37,044 nucleotides of DNA from assembly GCA_031265765.1 (NCBI GenBank), contig JAISCE010000091.1:1-37044 (forward strand), written 5' to 3'. How positions within the stretch are numbered: position 1 is the first letter of the stretch; every line of letters begins with the position of its first letter. Position numbers and translations under genes: made by a program. Origin of the DNA: Azoarcus sp. (GTDB lineage Bacteria; Pseudomonadota; Gammaproteobacteria; Burkholderiales; Rhodocyclaceae). The notes under the pieces were generated by a model. That model was not told where the DNA came from. It did not search any database and saw only the letters and a program-made list of their open reading frames with translations. Below, piece after piece: positions 21,153-37,044 of the stretch.

Positions 21153-22382
21153 TCAGTGCCGCGTCAGGGCGAGTACCGGATCGAGCGCCGCCGCCCGCCG
21201 CGCGGGCATGACGCCGAAAACCAGGCCGCTGCCCAGCGCGACGCACAACGCCGCCGCCACGGCCCAGGCGGGCGGCCAGGCCGGGAGTTCCGGCCAGCGC
21301 AGCCGGACGAGCCAGGCCCCGGCCAGGCCGAACAGGTAGCCGGTCAGCGCGCCCGCGAACGAGAGCAGCGCCGCTTCGGTGAGAAAAATGCAAACGATGT
21401 CGCGCCCGCGCGCGCCAAATGCCTTGAGAAGCCCGATTTCGGCGGTACGTTGGGTGACGGCCACCAGCATGACGTTCATGACCAGGATACCGGCCACGAT
21501 CAGACTGATGGCGGCAATGCCGGCGATTGCCAGTGTGAGCAAACCGAGAATGTCATCGAGCGTAACGAGCACGGCATCTTGTGTAACCAAAGTGACGTCG
21601 AGTTCGCCTTCGTGACGCTCGCGCATGATGTTTTCCAGCCCGGTCTTCGCGGCGTCGATGGCATCGCGGTCGCGGGTTTCGACCAGGATGCGGAACAGGG
21701 AACCGGTGTCGAAGATCGCCTGCGCGGTGGCGACGGGCACGATGACCAGTTCATCGGTGTTCATGTCCAGGCCCTGGCCCGAGGGTTCCATCACGCCGAC
21801 GATCCGCAGGCGGCGATCGCCGAGGCGAATCGTCTGCCCGATGGAAGAATTGTTGCCGAACAGTTCGTTGTGGACGGTCGCGCCGAGAACCGCCACGGCG
21901 CCGCCGCGCCGCCAGTCCGTGACGGGGAGGAAATTCCCCTGGGCGAGAGAGAGTTGGCGGATGGCGATGAAATCGGACGAGGTACCGAGCACCATGACTT
22001 CGCGCAATCGCCCGTTGGCCGCGGCTTCCGAATTGCCCGCCGAAATCGGCGCCGCGCGCTGTACGAGCGGCGCGCGCGCAAGGGCCGCCGCGTCTTCGAT
22101 GGTCAGATCGCGCGGCGTGCTGGCGACAAAGCTGTTGGGCTGGAGTCCGCCGGTTTCGGTGCGCCCCGGCAAGACAATGATGAGATTGGCGCCCAGCGAG
22201 GCGAATTGACCGGCAACATAGCGCCGCATGCCGTCGCCGACTGCGGTAAGGGTCACGACCGCCGCCACGCCGATCGACATCGCCAATATCAGCAGCGCGG
22301 TGCGCAGCGGATAGCCGAGCGCAGCGCGGATAGCGAAACGCAGGGTGTCAAGAGCGGTCAGGGTCGCGTCGGCGGCGCTCAT
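21153..22382 (-). CDS. MacB/FtsX-type ABC transporter permease 1
   Basis: 409 residues from the ATG at 22382, one base after the ATPase stop. Same topology as the neighbouring permease: helix 1 (ALLILAMSIGVAAVVTLTAVG), periplasmic domain with NNSSIGQTIRLGDRRLRIVG, and three C-terminal helices ending in the conserved FGVMPARRAAALDPVLAL. The two permeases are paralogous but clearly diverged, so a heterodimeric exporter is likely. Substrate unknown. Confidence 0.9.
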   Translation of the reverse strand: MSAADATLTALDTLRFAIRAALGYPLRTALLILAMSIGVAAVVTLTAVGDGMRRYVAGQFASLGANLIIVLPGRTETGGLQPNSFVASTPRDLTIEDAAALARAPLVQRAAPISAGNSEAAANGRLREVMVLGTSSDFIAIRQLSLAQGNFLPVTDWRRGGAVAVLGATVHNELFGNNSSIGQTIRLGDRRLRIVGVMEPSGQGLDMNTDELVIVPVATAQAIFDTGSLFRILVETRDRDAIDAAKTGLENIMRERHEGELDVTLVTQDAVLVTLDDILGLLTLAIAGIAAISLIVAGILVMNVMLVAVTQRTAEIGLLKAFGARGRDIVCIFLTEAALLSFAGALTGYLFGLAGAWLVRLRWPELPAWPPAWAVAAALCVALGSGLVFGVMPARRAAALDPVLALTRH

Positions 22383-22383
22383 T

Positions 22384-23127
22384 TCATTGCATGCCGCCCC
22401 GTTGCCGTTCCATAGGCGCGGGAAGCGCGGGAGGCGGGCCGTTCGCCGCTTCGCTTTTGTCGTCGGTGAGCACGCCATCCACCATCAACAGCCTGCGCCG
22501 CGCGCGGCGGCCCAGCACCGAGTCGTGGGTGACGACGATGAGCGTCGTGCCCGCGGCGTTGAGACCTTCCAGCAATTCGGTGACTTCCTGGCCGGTGTGG
22601 CGATCCAGATTGCCGGTCGGTTCGTCGGCAAGCAACATCGCCGGTCGCATGATGATGGCGCGGGCGATGGCGATACGCTGGCGCTGGCCGCCGGAGAGCT
22701 CGTCGGGGCGGTGTCCGGCGCGGGATTCGAGCCCCACCTTGGCAAGCGCGCTGCGCACCTGCTTTTCGCGCACGGCGAGCGGCGCACCGGCGAGCACGAG
22801 CGGCAAGGCGATGTTCTCGGCGGCGGTGAGCCGGGGAATGAGGTGGAAACTCTGGAAGATGAAGCCGATCCGCTGACGGCGCACCGCGGCCAGTTCGTCG
22901 GAAGACAGCGTGGTGACATCGCGCCCTTCGAGCCGGTAGCGCCCGGCATCGGGGCGGTCGAGCAGGCCCAGCAAATTGAGCAGGGTGGATTTTCCTGAAC
23001 CCGACGGCCCCATGATGGCAACGTATTCGCCTTTCTCGATGGCGAGGTTTATCGCCGAAAGAGCGCACACCTGGGCATTGCCCAGGGAGAACGTGCGTGC
23101 AATGTTTTCAAGTTCGATCTGGGCCAT
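22384..23127 (-). CDS. ABC transporter ATP-binding protein, MacB/LolD type
   Basis: 247 residues. Walker A GPSGSGKST (40-48), Q-loop in GFIFQSFHLIPRL, signature LSGGQRQR (144-151), Walker B MLLADEPTGNLD (164-175) and H-loop VVTHD. This is the MacB/LolD/FtsE subclass (MPSGSGKS, LTAAENIALPL). In classical MacB the ATPase is fused to the permease; here it is separate and serves two permeases. A Pro-rich C-terminal tail of ~20 residues extends beyond the usual end. Confidence 0.93.
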   Translation of the reverse strand: MAQIELENIARTFSLGNAQVCALSAINLAIEKGEYVAIMGPSGSGKSTLLNLLGLLDRPDAGRYRLEGRDVTTLSSDELAAVRRQRIGFIFQSFHLIPRLTAAENIALPLVLAGAPLAVREKQVRSALAKVGLESRAGHRPDELSGGQRQRIAIARAIIMRPAMLLADEPTGNLDRHTGQEVTELLEGLNAAGTTLIVVTHDSVLGRRARRRLLMVDGVLTDDKSEAANGPPPALPAPMERQRGGMQ

Positions 23128-23153
23128 TGCGCGAATCCGCGTGGCGAAAGCGT

Positions 23154-24356
23154 TTAACTTTGGCCGCCCCCGTTCTTCGCCGGACTGGCCCGCGCCCGGA
23201 CGCCGGGTTCAAGCCCCACTTGCGTGAACGAGGTAATGATGCGCTCCCCGGCGTCGATTCCGGCGACGACTTCGGTGTACTCCCAATTGGCGATGCCCGG
23301 CGTGACCGCGCGCTCGACGACGATACCATCGTCGAGCAGCAAAACTTTATTGCCCGCGCGCAGCGCGCCGGAAGGAATGCGCAGGACGTTGATGCGCGAG
23401 ACGAGCACGATTTCGACGTCGACGCTGTAGCCGACGAGCAACTGACGTATTCCTTCCCCGTCGTCGAAATCGATGTCGACATCGACCGTGCGCGCCTGTT
23501 TTTCCACGGCGGTAATGTAGGGCGCGATGCGGCGCACCTTGCCGGTGAAATGCTGGCCCTTGATGGCTTCGACGCTGATGCGGACCGGCTGGCCGGGCTG
23601 GATTCTGGGGGCGTCGACCTCATCCATCGGCGCCCTGACGTAGAGGCAGGAATCGTTGATCAGGTCGATGGCGGGCGGCATGGCGATGCCGGTGGGCGAC
23701 GGCGTGGAGATTTCGCCGAGTTCGCCGTTGATCTTGGCGATCGTGCCGTCGAATGGCGCAACGATCACGGTACGGTCGAGATCGGTATCGATGGATTCGA
23801 GCTGGCGTTTCGCGGTTTCCACTTCCGCTGCGGCGCTGGCGCAGGAAGCGGAGCGGGAATCGGCTTCGGCGCGGTATTTCTCCGCCGCATTGGGGGAAAC
23901 GTAGTTGCTCTTGACCAGTTCTTCCTGGCGCTTGGCTTCCTTTTCCGCCTGATCCGCCAGGGCGCAGGATTCGAGCTGGCGCTGCCGGGCGCTGGCCAGC
24001 CGGGCCTGCGCCACGGACTGGCTCGCGTGCAGGTCGCCTTGCCACAGGCGCATCAGCACTTGACCCGCCACGACGCGGTCGCCTTCCTTAGCGCCGAGGT
24101 AGTCGATACGTCCGCCCGTGATGGTGGAAAGCTTGGTGCGCTGGCAGGCTTCGACCACGCCGGCGCGAGTATTGATTACGGTGGACTCGACCGTGCCGCG
24201 CCCGGTCGCATGGACGACGACATCGACCGGTTTGGGCCGGGTAAGGAGCCAGACCGCCACGATGAAAGCGGCGGCGGCCAAAAGCATGAGGGAACGGTGG
24301 GCAGGTAATGTAATTGGTTTCACTGCGGGTCGGGGTACGGCAAGACTGCTCTGCAT
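23154..24356 (-). CDS. Periplasmic adaptor (membrane fusion protein) of MacAB-like exporter
   Basis: 400 residues. One N-terminal membrane anchor (LMLLAAAAFIVAVWLL), a lipoyl/barrel-sandwich domain split by a helical hairpin rich in Ala/Glu/Gln (QSVAQARLASARQRQLE ... SASCASAAAEVETAKRQLES), then beta-barrel and membrane-proximal domains, as in MacA/HlyD proteins. It would bridge the inner-membrane permeases to a TolC-like channel; no outer-membrane channel gene is nearby. First gene of a four-gene operon with 26, 1 and 5 bp spacings. Confidence 0.9.
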   Translation of the reverse strand: MQSSLAVPRPAVKPITLPAHRSLMLLAAAAFIVAVWLLTRPKPVDVVVHATGRGTVESTVINTRAGVVEACQRTKLSTITGGRIDYLGAKEGDRVVAGQVLMRLWQGDLHASQSVAQARLASARQRQLESCALADQAEKEAKRQEELVKSNYVSPNAAEKYRAEADSRSASCASAAAEVETAKRQLESIDTDLDRTVIVAPFDGTIAKINGELGEISTPSPTGIAMPPAIDLINDSCLYVRAPMDEVDAPRIQPGQPVRISVEAIKGQHFTGKVRRIAPYITAVEKQARTVDVDIDFDDGEGIRQLLVGYSVDVEIVLVSRINVLRIPSGALRAGNKVLLLDDGIVVERAVTPGIANWEYTEVVAGIDAGERIITSFTQVGLEPGVRARASPAKNGGGQS

Positions 24357-24409
24357 CCCGTGACGGCTACAGGAAACAGCCTGCGCGCGTCCGGCGGGTC
24401 TTTGGGGCG

Positions 24410-24438
24410 ATTATATTGACTTACACAGCCATGGGGAG
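24410..24438 (-). promoter_or_regulatory. Candidate promoter of the MacAB-like operon
   Basis: A perfect minus-strand TATAAT (24415-24410) lies 54 bp before the adaptor start at 24356. The -35 position (CTCCCC, 17-bp spacer) is poor, so an activator may be needed. The 125-bp gap to the glnS stop shows no terminator. Confidence 0.4.
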
Positions 24439-24481
24439 CAACTTGTAAAATCCATTGTTGTCCAGTCGCGGATCGACCGCC

Positions 24482-26215
<1,734 letters not shown>

Positions 26216-26241
26216 GAGCGGCAGGAACAATGGAAACGCGC

Positions 26242-26247
26242 ATTATA
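26242..26247 (-). promoter_or_regulatory. -10 box of glnS promoter
   Basis: Minus-strand TATAAT (26247-26242), 26 bp before the glnS ATG, gives a leader of about 20 nt, which agrees with the lack of a ribosome site. The -35 (CGGTAC at 17 bp) is weak. Confidence 0.45.
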
Positions 26248-26354
26248 AGCCAGGCGCCGATCTCGTACCGTATTGCCGGGCTTTTGGACAACCCGATGCA
26301 CTTCCGGCCCCGGCAGGCCACAATCCCGACCTTACGAAGATTCGCGCACTTTCG

Positions 26355-27209
26355 ATGTTCGACACACTTAAACGCTGGCTGAACCACGCCCGTAAAAACA
26401 AAATCGCCACGCCCGCGCCCGAACTCTGGGCGCGGGCGGAAGCGCGCCTGCCGTTCCTGGACTTCCTGCCGGAAGAAGCGCGCGCCCGGTTGCGCGCGCT
26501 GGCCGTGGCGTTTCTCGGCGAAAAAGAGTTCTACGGCGCGCGCGGCCTGCGCGTCGACGACGACATCATGCTTTCCATCGCCCTGCAAGCCTGCCTGCTC
26601 ATCCTGGGTCGAGGACTCGCCGCCTATCGCGGTTGGGTGGGCATCATCGTCTATCCCGGCGATTTCATCGTACCGCGCCGGGTGATGGACGAAGCAGGCA
26701 TCGTCCACGAATACGACGACCCGATGCTCGGCGAAGCCCGCGCGGACGGGCCGGTCATCGTGGCATGGTTCGACGGCGGCCCCCCCGGCCCAGGCATCAA
26801 CGTCATCCTCCACGAATTCGCCCACAAGCTCGACATGGCCAACGGCAGCGCCGACGGCTTCCCGAATCTGCCGCCCGGCATGTCGCGGCGGCAATGGGCG
26901 GCTGCTTTCACCGCCGCTTACGAACGCCTGTGCCGGCTCGACGACGCGGGCATCGAAACGATCCTCGACCCCTACGCCGCAACCCATCCCGGCGAGTTTT
27001 TCGCCGTCGCTTCCGAGGCGTTTTTCGAGACCCCCCTGAGCCTGCGCGCCGCCTTCCCCGCCGTCTATGCGCAACTGTCCGCTTATTACGGTCTCGACAC
27101 CGCCGAGGGCGAAGCGCGGACGAGCGGCATCCGCTTCGCCACAGGGACGGACACGGGGAATCCGCCGGAAAACGCCGGCGACGGCAACGGCGGCGAGATG
27201 AAGCCGTGA
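26355..27209 (+). CDS. mtfA: MtfA-family zinc-dependent peptidase
   Basis: 284 residues from the ATG at 26355. Gluzincin-like metallopeptidase with HEFAHKLD (His153, Glu154, His157) and a third-ligand segment GEFFAVASEAFF around Glu214/Glu221. In E. coli MtfA binds the Mlc repressor and so affects the glucose PTS; whether this holds here is unknown. Divergent from glnS (139-bp gap) and convergent with rpoC (64-bp gap). The last ~25 residues are Gly/Asn-rich and unlike the conserved core. Confidence 0.92.
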   Translation: MFDTLKRWLNHARKNKIATPAPELWARAEARLPFLDFLPEEARARLRALAVAFLGEKEFYGARGLRVDDDIMLSIALQACLLILGRGLAAYRGWVGIIVYPGDFIVPRRVMDEAGIVHEYDDPMLGEARADGPVIVAWFDGGPPGPGINVILHEFAHKLDMANGSADGFPNLPPGMSRRQWAAAFTAAYERLCRLDDAGIETILDPYAATHPGEFFAVASEAFFETPLSLRAAFPAVYAQLSAYYGLDTAEGEARTSGIRFATGTDTGNPPENAGDGNGGEMKP

Positions 27210-27273
27210 GCGAGCAGCCGCAGGATGGAACGCTATGGAGGGAGGGGCAAGTTCAGTTTCCGCAACCCGGCGC

Positions 27274-31512
<4,239 letters not shown>

Positions 31513-31559
31513 GTATTACTCCATCCAGGACATGCGTTGTGCGATGCAATGTCGCCGGT

Positions 31560-35876
<4,317 letters not shown>

Positions 35877-36094
35877 GGTCGCTCCGAGCTGGGATGGGGG
35901 ACATGGACTCCGGGCCGGCCACCCGGGAATCGTTGCAACGGACAAACGAAAAGACGGAGTGCGCCTCTTCCGACCGCGTATTTGCGTTTGTACGCTGCCT
36001 CTTGGAATCGTGACGGGATGGTCTGAAAAATCACTTTCGGAAAGCACAAAAGGCTGGCAGCCCGAAGGCGGCCAGCCCGCATGCAAAAGCCGGA
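35877..36094 (-). other. rplL-rpoB intergenic leader
   Basis: 218 bp without gene. It holds the attenuator-like hairpin just after rplL (separate entry) and otherwise no clear element except the rpoB ribosome site. In E. coli this spacer also carries an attenuator and an RNase III site, so a role in balancing ribosomal protein and polymerase expression is likely. Confidence 0.5.
36044..36077 (-). terminator. Attenuator/terminator after rplL
   Basis: On the minus strand GGCTGGC pairs with GCCAGCC; after one mismatch an inner GCC-TTCG-GGC stem closes with a stable UUCG loop. The stem is followed by TTTTGTGCTTT. This is a good intrinsic terminator shape, 17 bp after the rplL stop, and probably reduces transcription into rpoBC. 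Confidence 0.75.
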
Positions 36095-36469
36095 TTACTT
36101 GATCTCGACCTTGGCACCCGCGTCCTCGAGCTGTTTCTTGAGGGCTTCGGCGTCGGCCTTGGAAATTGCTTCCTTGACGGGCTTCGGCGCGCCGTCGACC
36201 AGATCCTTGGCTTCCTTGAGGCCGAGGCCCGTCGCCGCGCGCACGACCTTGATGACGTCCACCTTCTTTTCTCCGAAGGACGCCAGGATGACCGTAAACT
36301 CGGTCTGCTCTTCGACCGGCGCCGCGGCCGCGGCGGCGGCCGGTCCGGCGACGGCCATCGCCGCGGCGGAAACACCGAATTTTTCTTCGAATGCCTTGAC
36401 CAGGTCATTCAAGTCCATCACCGTCATGTTGCCGACGGCTTCCAGGATGTCTTCCTTGCTGATTGCCAT
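36095..36469 (-). CDS. rplL: 50S ribosomal protein L7/L12
   Basis: 124 residues. N-terminal dimerisation domain ([20 protein letters not shown]), Ala-rich hinge ([15 protein letters not shown]) and C-terminal factor-binding domain ([20 protein letters not shown]). Multiple copies bind L10 in the ribosomal stalk and recruit translation GTPases. AGGAGC precedes the ATG. Second gene of the operon, 60 bp after rplJ. Confidence 0.98.
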   Translation of the reverse strand: MAISKEDILEAVGNMTVMDLNDLVKAFEEKFGVSAAAMAVAGPAAAAAAAPVEEQTEFTVILASFGEKKVDVIKVVRAATGLGLKEAKDLVDGAPKPVKEAISKADAEALKKQLEDAGAKVEIK

Positions 36470-36529
36470 GATTGCTTGCTCCTAAATATATATTCAGTGA
36501 TTGGATCGGTTCGTCCGTCGATAACGGCG

Positions 36530-37027
36530 TCATGCGGCGGCTTCTTCGCGCTGCTTGGCCAGCGCGGCGAGGGCTATCGCGAAACCCGCCACCGGCGCCT
36601 GCATCACGCCCAGCAGCCTGGCCAGCAGTTCCTCGCGGCCCGGGATCGAGGCCAGCGCCTGCACGCCCGCCTTGTCCAGCAGCTTGCCCGCATGGCAGCC
36701 CGCCTTCAGCACCAGTTTGTCGTTGGTGTTGGCGAAGTCGTTCAAGACCTTCGCGGCAGCCACCGGATCCTGCGAAATGCCATAGATCAACGGCCCCGAC
36801 ATGTGCTCGGCCAAGCCCGCGAACGGACTGCCGGAAACGGCGCGGCGCACCAGCGTGTTCTTCAGCACACGCAGATAGACACCGGATTTGCGCGCCTGTG
36901 CCCGGAGCCGGGTGAGCTGGGCCACGCCGATCCCCTTGTACTCGGCCACGACGATCGTCTGCGCGCCGGAGAGCTGCGCCGACACGTCGGCCACTACGGC
37001 TTTTTTGTCATCAAGATTGAGACCCAT
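36530..37027 (-). CDS. rplJ: 50S ribosomal protein L10
   Basis: 165 residues from the ATG at 37027 (AAAGGA just upstream); typical length. Starts [19 protein letters not shown] and contains the rRNA-binding core ([29 protein letters not shown]). The C-terminal helix ([20 protein letters not shown]) carries the L7/L12 dimers. In many bacteria L10-L12 represses its own mRNA at a leader upstream; that leader is outside the window. rplA and rplK are expected further upstream. Confidence 0.97.
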   Translation of the reverse strand: MGLNLDDKKAVVADVSAQLSGAQTIVVAEYKGIGVAQLTRLRAQARKSGVYLRVLKNTLVRRAVSGSPFAGLAEHMSGPLIYGISQDPVAAAKVLNDFANTNDKLVLKAGCHAGKLLDKAGVQALASIPGREELLARLLGVMQAPVAGFAIALAALAKQREEAAA

Positions 37028-37044
37028 GGGTCCTTTCTCCATCT

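Overview
The window is a chromosomal segment of a GC-rich betaproteobacterium. The evidence is a rplJ-rplL-rpoB-rpoC operon and glnS of proteobacterial type, exosortase-A (XrtA/PEP-CTERM) style exopolysaccharide genes, an aryl-polyene pigment cluster, and a tmRNA whose tag reads ANDERFAIAA. Nearly all genes lie on the minus strand. A Rhodocyclales-like or related lineage is plausible but not proven. The first ~2.24 kb is different: it is visibly richer in A+T and encodes two secreted or lipid-anchored proteins of a kind I associate with spirochaetes (LPP20-type).

Layout. 1-1836: two co-oriented lipoprotein-like genes, the last running off the window. 1837-2274: non-coding, with hairpins, operator-like repeats, a plus-strand promoter and four copies of a heptamer. 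2275-13816: a tightly overlapping aryl-polyene operon read from high to low coordinate: ACP, ACP, COG4648-like membrane protein, AMP ligase fused to a hotdog dehydratase, GT2, LPLAT acyltransferase, 4HBT thioesterase, LolA-like carrier, MMPL exporter, halogenase-like flavoprotein, DUF3261 lipoprotein, ketosynthase, dehydratase. The ketoreductase and further ketosynthase genes expected next are missing, exactly where composition changes. 13957-18305: a glycosyltransferase, an XrtA-type amidotransferase and a polysaccharide deacetylase for a surface polysaccharide.

18577-18855 holds a circularly permuted two-piece tmRNA: the acceptor half precedes the tag-encoding half on the minus strand. Next come a plus-strand type II toxin-antitoxin pair (19090-19851), a MacA/MacB-like ABC exporter with a separate ATPase and two permeases (19954-24356), glnS, plus-strand mtfA, and rpoC, rpoB, rplL and rplJ, with an attenuator-like hairpin between rplL and rpoB.

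Points most worth attention are the permuted ssrA; the amidotransferase that has lost its nucleophile, oxyanion Asn, PP-loop and general-base residues while keeping full length; the composition break that truncates the pigment operon (insertion, transfer or chimeric assembly); a ~71-residue insertion in RpoB; and a halogenase-type motif in the pigment flavoprotein.
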